Positions 44,137 to 53,830 of a stretch of DNA of 64,000 bases are shown here, one piece after another. Source of the DNA: Ovis canadensis (Eukaryota > Chordata > Mammalia > Artiodactyla > Bovidae); contig NC_091245.1 of assembly GCF_042477335.2 (NCBI RefSeq), positions 229,895,501-229,959,500 of the forward strand, given 5' to 3'. The number at the start of each line of letters is the position of its first letter. Position 1 is the stretch's first letter. The notes below the pieces were generated by a model. It saw only the letters and a program-made list of their open reading frames with translations, was not told the origin of the DNA and made no database searches. The position numbers and the translations under genes were made by a program.

Positions 44137-44268
44137 TGGATAGCATCACTGGGTCAATGGACTTGGGTGAACTCTGGAGATGGTGAGAGACAAGGAGGCT
44201 TAGCGTGCTGCAGTCCATGGGGTGGCAAAGATTCCCACATAACTTAGCAAGTGAACAAGAACAACATG
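44137..44268 (+). mobile_element. BovB terminal 3' piece
   Basis: Sense BovB tail: 'atagcatcactgggtcaatg', 'ggagatggtgagagac', 'gcgtgctgcagtccatggg'. It is an imperfect inverted partner of 43785-43920. Confidence 0.85.
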
Positions 44269-44399
44269 TAAATATATACACATATAATAAATACACACAT
44301 ATATATGTTTATTATTCTTTTTTGATAGAAAACCACTGACAGCCTGTAGGATATGTACTGTATTTTCAGGATGTTAGGGATGAGACATTTGAACTCTCA

Positions 44400-44520
44400 C
44401 CCAGTCTAACAACTTCTCTTTACCAATGAGGAAACTGAGGTCCAGAGAGTTTGAAAAACTTGTCAAAAATAACACAGTGCTAGAATTATGAATAAAACTC
44501 ATGTCCCTTGACTATCAATC
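44400..44520 (-). mobile_element. MIR SINE, antisense
   Basis: 'accaatgaggaaactgagg', 'tccagagagtttgaaaaac', 'aataacacagtgctagaat' match antisense MIR. Confidence 0.75.
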
Positions 44521-44544
44521 CAATTATTTTAGTGCTTTTATTTT

Positions 44545-44720
44545 TTAGTTATTTTTTTATGTTTATTGAGATGTGATTTACATATCATTCACCAATTTCA
44601 AGTATGTAAATTGATGATTTCTGACAAATGCATACAGTCCACATGTCTACCATAATAGATATAATCATAAACATACCACTCACCATTCTTAAACTATTTG
44701 CCATATCCTCTAGTATTTTG
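44545..44720 (-). mobile_element. L1 3' UTR fragment, antisense
   Basis: 'tttattgagatgtgatttac', 'atatcattcaccaatttc', 'aagtatgtaaattgatg', 'gtccacatgtctacc' match the antisense of an old L1 3' end. Confidence 0.75.
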
Positions 44721-44935
44721 CAAGTAAAGAATGCATGTTTATGATTATTAATTCTTTTTTTACAATTTTAAAGTTATAGTGTATATAAAATAAAATATAA
44801 GTATACTATATACCTATTCCATTCCCCACAGTCAGCTCTCAAAAACTATTGGGAAGTCTCAAACAAATACTTTACATCTTCTTAAGATAAATGATACTAT
44901 ATTATATATTTTAATTAGAAATGTCAGCTACAAAT

Positions 44936-45385
44936 TGGAGCTTACCAAGTGCATTTGCCGTCTGCCTCTGAGGAGATTGAATCCTGGGCTCTGCAGCTAT
45001 TGACCTTCAACATACCCTGAAGGGAGTTAGGGTAGAGAATGAGGCACTTTGTGCTCCAGGGAAACTGGGGGAACAGGTCTTTAGATAGTTAGATATTTTT
45101 AGAAACTGATTTCATGATCCCAATCCTTGCATCTCCTCATATCTAAAAAACCTTCATGGTGACATCAGCTCCTTGTGACTAGCAGAAAATCTTTTGTAAG
45201 ATTAGTGCTTGGTTGAATGTGACTCCCCCTTCACCAAAATCACATATATAGACCTTCCCCCAGTACCTTTTTGGAGCAGTTTCTCAGCTCTCTGAGGTGC
45301 TGTCTCCCAGGCTGCAGTCCTCATTTTGCCCCAAATAAAACTTGACTCGTAACTCTCACGTTGTGCATCTTTTTTAAGTCAACAG
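44936..45385 (+). mobile_element. ruminant endogenous retrovirus solo LTR
   Basis: About 450 bases read as a retroviral LTR on the plus strand: a U3-like part, a TATA-like CATATATAGACC at 45241-45252, an AATAAA at about 45334, and a U5 ending 'tcttttttaagtcaacag'. AAAT on both sides (44932-44935, 45386-45389) could be the 4-base target duplication. No gag, pol or env sequence adjoins it, so it is a solitary LTR. Boundaries tentative. Confidence 0.7.
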
Positions 45386-45389
45386 AAAT

Positions 45390-45764
45390 TTGATTATATT
45401 ATCTATTATAGATATACACATACACCATAGATAGATAAATATTTTGCTCTATTAGTACTAAATATGTATAGCTTCCTAAAGAGTGACACAGAATCTCTCA
45501 TTTATGTCTTTTCTATGCTCCCATAGTCCGGAAACTTATTTTCCCTATCTTTCTTTGTCTAAAAAACCCTCAGTTTTAGTTAGTTTTGATTTTATATACA
45601 AAGAGGCACACTGTGCTTAATTATAAAATAATATTTAGTGATTTTTTCTTTTGTCTCTTTAATTCCTAAACTACTCTACTTTCTATAATCTTATTTTCAG
45701 AGAGTATTTTATTATTCTTTATATTCCCAAATCTAGAACTATTGGCAAAATAAACACTTGGGGT
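45390..45764. other. intergenic, nothing recognised
   Basis: AT-rich sequence that may include weak L1-like material. Confidence 0.4.
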
Positions 45765-45910
45765 TTTTTTTTCTAGTTATATTGAAGTATGCAGCATAAT
45801 GATTTGACTTGCACACATCATAAAGTTATTATCAAATAAGCTTAGTGAAAATCCATCATGTCATATAGATACAAAATTAAAGAAATAGAAAAAAATTTTT
45901 CTTAGTGCCT
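45765..45910 (-). mobile_element. L1 3' UTR fragment, antisense
   Basis: 'agttatattgaagtatgc', 'atgatttgacttgcacac', 'atcataaagttattatc' resemble antisense L1. Confidence 0.55.
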
Positions 45911-46392
45911 TTAAATGAAACTTAAAAGACAATATAACACACTGCTGCTTTTCAAACTAAAGTTCCTGATCAGAGATTTTAAATGTCTCCTTGGCAGGCA
46001 GTATATGTGATACATCTTTCTGTTCACACTGGGCCTAGCTGAGTTATTTAGAATAGTGAGTGCTCAATACAAAAACTAATGGATCTTTCTTAAGGTTATT
46101 AGCGTGTGTGACTTTTTCTCTTTTGAAGGGGAGGAATAGTTCAACGAAATTGAATTTTGCTGTATATAATGGTCAGAAATGACATCAAATTTATGATGAC
46201 ATAAGCAAATGAATAATGGAAACGTTGTCTGGAATTTTTCAAAATTACCTGGCTACTGAAACCAAGCAGGACCCAGCGGGGCTCCTGGGCATGGAAGCCT
46301 TTCTGTCTCCCATTTCTTGTTTGTAGGGAATGGATTTTAGCCTTCATGATCTTCTTTGAATTCCAAAGGTCAGATTTGAACAGTTGTTAATC
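45911..46392. other. intergenic, nothing recognised
   Basis: No gene or named repeat. Confidence 0.5.
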
Positions 46393-46515
46393 AAGGGAGA
46401 AGGAAACAGCAACCCACTCCAGTATTCACGCCTGGAAAATCCCATGGACCGAGGAGCCTGGTGGGCTACAATCCATGGGGTCGCAAAGAGTTGGACATGA
46501 CCAAGCGACTCCTGT
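46393..46515 (+). mobile_element. Bov-A SINE monomer
   Basis: 'caacccactccagtattc', 'aatcccatggaccgagg', 'gcaaagagttggacatgacc', then a TG tail. Confidence 0.93.
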
Positions 46516-46699
46516 GTGTGTGTATGTGTAAATTAAGGGAGGAGCAGCCAAGAAACCACCTGAGAAGATTAAAGGAACCTCATCAGAGGTTCAGAAAATC
46601 TCATCAAAATTAGGAGACCAGCTGAGATGAGATTAGAGTGCTAGCCTTGCACACACATCTTAATCTTATCAGCCACCCCACCATTGAACTCTTACCATT

Positions 46700-46768
46700 A
46701 AGGGACTTCCCTGATGGCTCAGATGGTACAGTGTTTGCCCATAACACAGGAGACCTGGGTTCGATCCC
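46700..46768 (+). mobile_element. Bov-tA SINE head only
   Basis: The tRNA-like head 'gggacttccctgatggctc' to 'gacctgggttcgatccc' is present, then unrelated sequence. It retains the Pol III box-B-like GGTTCGATCCC. Confidence 0.85.
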
Positions 46769-46812
46769 TTTACTATAAAACTCCTCATCAAATCCTCCTG
46801 GGTTGAAAAACA

Positions 46813-46966
46813 ATGGCTTCCCTGATGGCCCAGAAGTTAAAGCGTCTGCCTGCAATGCAGGAGACCTGGGTTCGATCCCTGGGTCAGGAAGATCCCCTGG
46901 AGAAGGAAATGGCAACCCACTCCAGTATTCTTGCCTGGAGAATCTCACAGATGGAGGAGCCTGGTA
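46813..46966 (+). mobile_element. Bov-tA SINE, 3'-truncated
   Basis: A full head ('ggcttccctgatggcccag', 'ggttcgatccctgggtc') and the start of Bov-A, ending at 'gaggagcctggtag' where LTR-like sequence begins. Confidence 0.93.
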
Positions 46967-47105
46967 GAGGGACACAGGAGCCCTCTATGTTTCCCCCTTT
47001 GCCTGGCAAAGCTATTCTTTTGTACTTCACCCAAAACTCTGTCTCAAGATTTGATTTGGCACTGCTATACAGAGGTCAAGCTTTTGGTATCACTACTAGT
47101 ATGGA
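46967..47105 (+). mobile_element. endogenous retrovirus LTR end (R-U5) fragment
   Basis: 'tttgcctggcaaagctattc' and 'caaaactctgtctcaag', then 'gatttgatttggcactgc' resemble the R-U5 end of a ruminant ERV LTR. No coding sequence attached. Confidence 0.55.
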
Positions 47106-47145
47106 TGATACTTAAAGTCCCTTTTTTCTAAATAATGAAGATTGG

Positions 47146-47265
47146 GAATTCCCTGGCAGTCCAGTGGTTAAGATTCCATACTTCCAGTGCATGGAGCATG
47201 GGTTCCCCTGCTCAGGGCACTAAGATCCCGCATGCCTTGCGGTACTGCCAGAAATAAAGAAAAAG
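47146..47265 (+). mobile_element. CHR-type SINE
   Basis: Sense CHR: 'ggaattccctggcagtccag', 'gttaagattccatac', 'gggcactaagatcccgcatg', then an A-rich tail. Confidence 0.9.
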
Positions 47266-48404
47266 CGAAGATTATGTTTTTGTACTTAACCCTTTGCCTA
47301 CAGATTTCAAATTTCTTTCCTTATCTGCATTGAGTCTTGGTCTGTATCTCTCTGAGGTCATGCATCTTGATGAAAACTGGAAAATAAGGAGACCATTAAA
47401 ATGTTGATACAATCACAGAATAAATGAACAAATAAGCATACAGTTGTAATCAGTTCTAGAAGTTATGCCTATTGACTTACATCACAGTATTGTATTTACA
47501 TGGTAAATTTACATAGAAAAACCATTCCAACCTTTGCAGTATTGCACAGCCACTAGAATCCATGATCTTGAAGATAATGTGAAAACATGGGGGGAAATGT
47601 TTGTATTCCAATATTTCACTAGGAAATCAGTATTCATTGTCAGATAATTTTATAGAAGAGAATTCTGCCTAGAAAAGGAGCGAAAAGGAAATACGCCAAA
47701 ATAGTAACAGTGTCTATGTTAAGGAGGTGTCAAGCAGTCTCTGTGCTTCTTTCTTATGTCTAGTTGTATTATATCTGTAACAAAACAAATTTACAAGAGC
47801 AAAGAAAATGAGTTCTATAAAAGAAAGTATAGTAACTATCTGTTACACATGGCAGCCTTAAATCTTCTGAAAAACCACCCTACATCTTATATTAACAGTT
47901 CCCCACATTGTTTTATCCCCAAATTCTATCCCAGAGTAAATTCTAAAATTAAACATTTGTAATCTCCCTAGCCTCTGACTTTAAGGTGAGGTCCTATACC
48001 TTGGTTTCTGCCTCTCAGTTGCGCCTGTCAGGAAATACCTATAGAGCAGGCAGGGTCCAGACATCCATTCCGCTGGCACAAATTGGCTTCAGTGTCACGG
48101 TTCTGGGGTCAGCAGTGGGAACAGTATCTTCCCCATTGCAAAAAATACTACTGGGTTCTGGGACTGCTGGTACTTGGCCTCAAACCTGTTCCTCCACCCT
48201 TTCCAATGATTATCTGAGCTTTCTAATCTCCCTTCATAAATCCCTTCTCGTTTAAATAACCCAGACTCAATTCTTTGTCTACACTTAAGAATAGTAACAG
48301 TTAGAGGAGGCTAACAAAAATAGAGTTCACCTGAGAAAAGAATAAGCATGGGGTGACATAATTAAAGACAAAATTATTCTGAACTTCAAAAGAACATTAT
48401 GATC
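47266..48404. other. intergenic, nothing recognised
   Basis: AT-rich. The 89-residue frame 47986-48255 has no family match. Confidence 0.5.
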
Positions 48405-48405
48405 A

Positions 48406-48522
48406 GACTTCCCTGGCGGTCCACTGGTTAAGACTTCTATTCCCTGTGCAGGGGGCACAGGTTTGATCCCTGGTCAGGGAACTAATATCCCACATGCTAC
48501 ACAGAATGACCAAAAAAAAAAA
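48406..48522 (+). mobile_element. CHR-type SINE
   Basis: Sense CHR: 'gacttccctggcggtccac', 'ggtttgatccctggtcaggg' and an A-tail. 'aacattatgatca' before it and 'aacattgagatca' after it look like a diverged target duplication. Confidence 0.9.
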
Positions 48523-49392
48523 CAAACATTGAGATCAAATAAAAGTCCTTTGCAGCAGATAAAAGTCATGAGTGGCATTTCTGGGCAGAGCATCTAAGCA
48601 TTTGTGTGAGAACCTGCAGCTCTCTCTTCTGCTGCAGCAGCCATGGGATCTCATGTTCTAATAATGCAACAACAAGATATTGGATTCCCTATCAGTCCAG
48701 GTACTTAAGAGATTGTGTGGAAGAGAGCCCGCCGCTGACCGAGAGAGCACGGTTAACATGAGCAAAAAATAAAATTGTTAGGTGAGGCCACTGAGATTTG
48801 AGAGTTAATTTGTTATCATGACATAGATAGCCTAGCCTAACCAAAGCCTGATTAATGCACAGTGGTATCAAAAATGGGATATATTCAGTGATCAAAATAA
48901 ATATATAAATTTGAAAGTCTTATAGGATTATAAAACATTTTAATCTAATACAAGCAAAGCATGGATTAAGGGTTCAATGTCATTTTTTATCAAGTAAAGC
49001 TACCTGGGTTTCCTTGAAAGTAATAACAAGAGAAATGTAGCACATTGTAAAAACATCTAAATATTTAATGATCTTAAAAACAACAAATAGGTTATGCATT
49101 TCAATTCTCACATTATAAAAAAATAGAATTTGTGATGCGTGTTAATTTTATTAAAATATCCTTCCCAAAGCAGTATGAAATAATAAAAAAGCAAATCACA
49201 TTTACTTATTGTGAAATTCTGATGATCTGTAAAGAGAAGTATGAGAAAATTGCTAGCAGGATTTATTGAAACTGCTTTGGGCAAAACTAAGAGACGTGAA
49301 CGCAACACTCACTGGGACAGATTCATCAATGTCTGCTTGCTTTTGCAGTCCTTTTCATTTCCAAATGTCTGTTTCAGCCTCTACAAAAGTAG
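48523..49392. other. intergenic, nothing recognised
   Basis: AT-rich. No gene or named repeat. Confidence 0.5.
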
Positions 49393-49640
49393 TTTTTCTT
49401 TTTTTTTTTTTTTTTTGCTCAGTAGTAACTGACCTTTATTTCATAAAATGTGTACTCTTCTTTCACCTGAAATAGCCACTGACAAGGTTATTTTCTATCT
49501 GTCTGTTATAATCAGCACTGTCCTGTCTGCACTGCGTGACCTGGGCCACTGGGCCAACACTGGCAGAGGAAATCATCATCACTGTTCTGTTGTTTGGATA
49601 TTACCAGTGTTCAAACGCCTTGATAAATGATCCTTTACCA
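49393..49640 (-). pseudogene. 3' end of a processed retrocopy, parent unknown
   Basis: The plus strand shows a T run (49393-49416, about 24 bases, one C). 18 bases beyond it is TTTATT (49435-49440), which is AATAAA on the minus strand. An AATAAA 15-20 bases before a genomic poly(A) marks a reverse-transcribed mRNA end. The body up to about 49640 is not a recognised LINE or SINE. Its best minus-strand frame is 38 codons starting near 49570, so it is probably 3' UTR. The left end and parent gene are unknown. Confidence 0.5.
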
Positions 49641-49703
49641 TTTCTTAAAGACTAAAGAGGTTTTGAAAGAGTTGGCTTTGTTTTGTTTTGTCTATAGTGT
49701 TGT

Positions 49704-49918
49704 GGTTGTTCAGTTGCTAAGTCGTGTCCAACTCTTTGCAACCCCATGGACTGCAGCATGCCAGGCCTCCCTCTCCCTCACTGTCTTCCAGAATTTGCCC
49801 AAGTTGATGTCTATTAAATCAGTGATGCAATCCAACCATCTCATCCTCTATAGCCCCCTTCTCCTCCTCCCACCTTCAATCTTTCCCAGCATCAGGGTCT
49901 TTTCCAATAAGTCAATAG
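49704..49918 (-). mobile_element. BovB 3' end, short
   Basis: Antisense BovB tail: 'gttgttcagttgctaagtc', 'cagcatgccaggcctccc', 'agcatcagggtcttttcc'. Confidence 0.93.
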
Positions 49919-50039
49919 TACAGAAGAGCCAATGAGAAAAAATGGGTTTAAAATAGGAGAGATTTCTACTGGACATAAAGAACTTCCAGACTACTAGAAT
50001 AAAATGATACTGGAATGGGTTATTGAGGGAGACTGCCTG

Positions 50040-50742
50040 GTCTTTTGTCAGTCACATCATTAAGAAAGACTAACTTTTTAATAAAAGAAAAAATAAACCA
50101 ATGGGACCTAATCAAACTTATAAGCTTTTGTACAGCAAAGGAAACTATAAGCAAAATGAAAAGACAACCTAAGGACTGGGTGAAAATATTTGCAAATGAT
50201 GCAGTCAACAAGGGTTTAATTTCTAAAATATGCAAATAGATCATACAACTCAATAACAAAAAAAAAAATCAAAAAATGGGCAGAAGACCAAAATAGACAT
50301 TTCTCCAAAGAAGACATACAGATGGCCAACAGGCACGTGAAAAGATGCTCAGCAATGCTAATTATTAGAGAAATGTATATCAGAACTACAATGAGATAGC
50401 ACCTCACACTGGACAGAATGGTCATCATTAAAAGTAAACAAATAATAAATGTCAGAGAGAGTACAGAAGAAAGGAAACAGTCTTACATCCTTGGTGGGAA
50501 TGTAAATTGGTGCAGCCACAATGGAAAATGATATAGATATTCCTCAAAAAACAGAGTTTCCATATGATCCTGCAATCCCACTTCTGCGCATATCCCAGAG
50601 AAAACTATAATTCAAAACAACACACGCACCTCAGTGTTCATAACAGCACTATTTACAATAGTGAAGACATGGAGGCAACCTAACTGTCCACTGACAGATG
50701 AATGAATAAAGAAGATGTGGTACATATATGCAATGGAATACT
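50040..50742 (+). mobile_element. L1 ORF2 3' end, ruminant-type
   Basis: Sense L1: 'gggacctaatcaaactta', 'aaagacaacctaaggactgg', 'gaccaaaatagacatttc', 'ttggtgggaatgtaaattgg', 'cctgcaatcccacttctg', ending at 'gcaatggaatact' where a BovB begins. Frames are broken by stops. Confidence 0.92.
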
Positions 50743-52385
50743 CAGTTCAGTTCAGCGACACCATGAATCACAGCACACCAGGCCTCCGTGTCCATCACCA
50801 ATTCCCGGAGTCCACCCAAACCCATGTCCGTTGAGTCAGTGATGCCATCCAACCATCTCATCTTCTGTCGTCCCCTTCTCCTCCTGCCCTCAATCTTTCC
50901 CAGCATCAGGGTCTTTTCAAATGAGTCAGCTCTTCGCATGAGGTGGCCAAAGTATTGGAGTTTCAGCTTTAGCATCAGTCCTTCCAATGAACACCCAGGA
51001 TTGATCTCCTTTAGGATGGACTGGTTGGATCTCCTTGCAGTCCAGGGACTCTCAAGAGTCTTCTCCAACACCACAGTTCAAAAGCATCAATTCTTCGGCG
51101 CTCAGCCTTCTTCACAGTCCAACTCTCACATCCATACATGACCACAGGAAAAACCATAGCCTTGACTAGATGAAACTTTGTTGGCAAAGTAATATCTCTG
51201 CTTTTTAATATGCTATCTAGGTCAGTCATAACTTTCCTTCCAAGGAATAAGCGTCTTTTAATTTCATGGCTGCAGTCACCATCTGCAGTGATTTTGGAGC
51301 CCAGAAAAATAAAGTCAGCCACTATTTCCACTGTTACCCCATCTATTTCCCATGAAGTGATGGGACCAGATGCCATGATCTTAGTTTTCTGAACGCTGAG
51401 CTTTAAGCCAACTTTTTCACTCTCCTCTTTCACTTTCATCAAGAGGCTCTTTAGTTCTTGAGAGCAATATTGATTGCTTGTGCAATCTTGATTCCAGCTT
51501 GTGCTTCCTCCAGCCCAGCATTTCTCAGGAAGTACTCTGCATGTAAGTTAAATAAGCAGAGTGACAATATACAACCTTGATGTACTCTTTTTCCTATTTG
51601 GAACCAGTCTGTTGTTCCATGTCCAGTTCTAACTGTTGCTTCCTGACCTGCATACAGATTTCTCAAGAGGCAGGTCAGGTGGTCTGGTATTCCCATCTCT
51701 TTCAGAATTTTCCACAGTTTATTGTGATCCACACAGTCAAAGGCTTTGGCATAGTCAATAAAGCAGAAATAGATGCTTTTCTGGAACTCTCTTGCTTTTT
51801 CCATGATCCAGCGGATGTTGGCAATTGGATCTCTGGTTCCTCTGCCTTTTCTAAAACCAGCTTGGGCTGCTGGAAGTCCATGGTTCATATTGCTGAAGCC
51901 TGGCTTGAAGAATTTTGAGCATTACTTTACTACCGTGGGAGATGAGTGCAATTGTGCGGTAGTTTGAGCATTCTTTAGCATTGCCTTTCTTTAGGATTGA
52001 AATGAAAACTGACCTTTTCCATTCCTGTGGCCACTGCTGAGTTTTCCAAATTTGCTGGCATATTGAGTGCAGCACTTTCACAGCATTACTTTTAGGATTT
52101 GAAAGGGCTCAACTGGAATTCCATCACCTCCACTAGCTTTGTTCACAGTGATGCTTCCTAAGGCCCACTTGACTTCACATTCCAGGATGTCTGACTCTAG
52201 GTGAGTGATCACACCATCGTGATTATCTGGGTCATGAAGATCTTTTTTGTACAGTTCTTCTGTGTATTCTTGCCACCTCTTCTTAATATCTTCTGCTTCT
52301 GTGAGGTCCATACCATTTCTGTCCTTTATCGAGCCCATCTTTGCATGAAATGTTCCCTTGGTATCTCTAATTTTCTTGAAGAGAT
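50743..52385 (-). mobile_element. BovB LINE, 1.64 kb, longest copy in the window
   Basis: Antisense BovB extending furthest 5'. On the minus strand the pieces in order are ITVNKASGGDGIPVEPF near 52135, the segment around FKKGRGTRDPIAN-like at 51850, IDYAKAFDCVDHNKLW at 51740, and the RT C-terminus to 51011. The YADD catalytic box is missing: near 51460-51480 the sequence jumps from 'agttcttg' to 'agagcaatattgattgc'. Stops and frameshifts separate all pieces. Confidence 0.96.
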
Positions 52386-52735
52386 GTGTGGGTGCCGTCC
52401 TGATCGGCCCTCTAGCAGCTTCCTGCGCCCGGAACCACAGCGCAGAGGCTCACCCGCAGCCCGTCAGCCGCACATGTCCCCAGAGTCAGGCCTAAGGCGG
52501 GCAGCGGCTCCACGTGGCCGGGCTGGGCTCGGCGGCGTCCCCATGATCGCGGCCGGCTGGCGGGACGGCTCCGGCCAGTAGAAGTACCGGCTGGTGGTGG
52601 TCGGTGGAGGCAGTGTGGGCAAATCGGCGCTCACCATCCAGTTCATCCGGAAAAGGAGCAGTGGCTGCTTGGGTGCAGGAAGGCCGAGAGGAGCTACTCC
52701 ACATTCAAGATCAGTAGGGGGGGTGGTGAGGAGAT
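52386..52735 (+). pseudogene. RRAS2: RRAS2 (TC21) 5' fragment, broken
   Basis: A GC- and CpG-rich block unlike its AT-rich neighbours. From ATG at 52543, codons 1-35 match the start of R-Ras2, including AGWRDGSGQ, KYRLVVVGGG and the P-loop end VGKSALTIQFI. Differences I see: codon 2 is Ile instead of Ala, codon 13 (Glu) is a TAG stop, and codon 24 is Ser instead of the P-loop Gly. Identity ends at codon 35 (52647), and the next 88 bases are not RRAS2 coding sequence. The 157 bases before the ATG look like its GC-rich 5' UTR. It lies between a BovB and an L1. No poly(A) tail is seen. Confidence 0.82.
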
Positions 52736-52736
52736 A

Positions 52737-53300
52737 CCCCTCATCCAAGAGTTATCATATAACCTAGCAATTATATGGAAGAGAAATAAAGTATATATTC
52801 ATACAGGTATACACTGAAGAGAAATGAAAACATATAGTCATATAAAAACTCGTATACAAATGTTCATAACAATATTATTCATAAAAGATAAAAAGTGAAA
52901 CAGTCCACATGTCCATTAACGGATGCGTGCTTAAACAAAACGTGGTATATACATGCAATGAAATATCATTTTGCCATAAAGAGGAATCAAATACTATTAC
53001 ATGCTACAACATGGATGACCTTGAAAACATAATGCAAGTAAAAGAAGCTAAACACAATTGGCTATATCATTCAGTTTATATTAGACACAAATCCATAGAT
53101 ATTGAAACTAGACAATTTTTTTGCCGAGGACTGGAGAGAGGGACAAGGAGAATGACTGCCAACAGGTACAGGGCTTCTTTTGGGGGTGGTGGAAATGTTC
53201 CGGAATTAGTGGTAATGGTTGTATCCATTGTGAACTGCTCAAAACCAATGAATTATACACTTTTAAAATAGTAACACATTATATACATCCTATCTCAGTT
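52737..53300 (+). mobile_element. old L1 3' end
   Basis: Sense L1M-type: 'agttatcatataacctagc', 'tcattaacggatgcgtgc'-like region, 'acatggatgaccttgaaaac', 'gacaaggagaatgactgcc', 'ggaaatgttccggaattag', 'gaattatacacttttaaaat'. It overlaps in consensus with the L1 at 50040-50742, so it is a separate, older copy. Confidence 0.85.
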
Positions 53301-53374
53301 TTCAAAAACACCAATGAAAAAAGACAAAAAAGTTAAGTAGATCATGATCTCCCACTAGTTGAACCATGCAATAG

Positions 53375-53830
53375 CTTCCTATAGTACTCAGATAAAATTC
53401 AGTCTCCTCACCCAGTCCCACAAGGTCCTATATGACGTCATCCCTACCTCGCTCTCTTATCTCATACCCCATCACTCCCCATCTCTTAGTTACATTCCAT
53501 TCTGGGCTCACTGGCCCTCCCACTGCTGACTTTACACCAAACCCTCCTCCTACTTCGAGCATTCTTTGCCTGGGGCTTCTCATGGCTGCCTCTTCCTTGT
53601 CACGGAGGTCACACATCAATTTCACCTCTTTAGAGAGGCCTCCCTCAGCATCCCCATCACTATCTATCATATCACCAGGTATTATTTTCTTCATAGCTTG
53701 TATCGCTGTCTGAAATTGTTTGTTTATACACCCATTCTCTGAGAGCAGAGATTTTTTCTACCTTGTTCACTTATATCAGCGAAGCACTAAGAATAGTGCC
53801 TGGCAGAGTAGATGCTCAAAAGTTACATTT
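53375..53830 (+). mobile_element. L2 LINE 3' end
   Basis: 'gtctcctcacccagtcccac', 'tttgcctggggcttctcatg', 'tcacctctttagagaggcc', 'tccctcagcatccccatcac', 'gcagagattttttctacc', 'agaatagtgcctggcagag' follow the L2 3' end to its terminus. The facing ORFs are not genes. Confidence 0.85.

Noticed and set aside
46703..46768. tRNA-like box-B sequence considered as a tRNA gene
   Set aside because: It is the tRNA-derived head of a Bov-tA SINE; no cloverleaf acceptor stem or anticodon arm can be made. The same applies to the other SINE heads.
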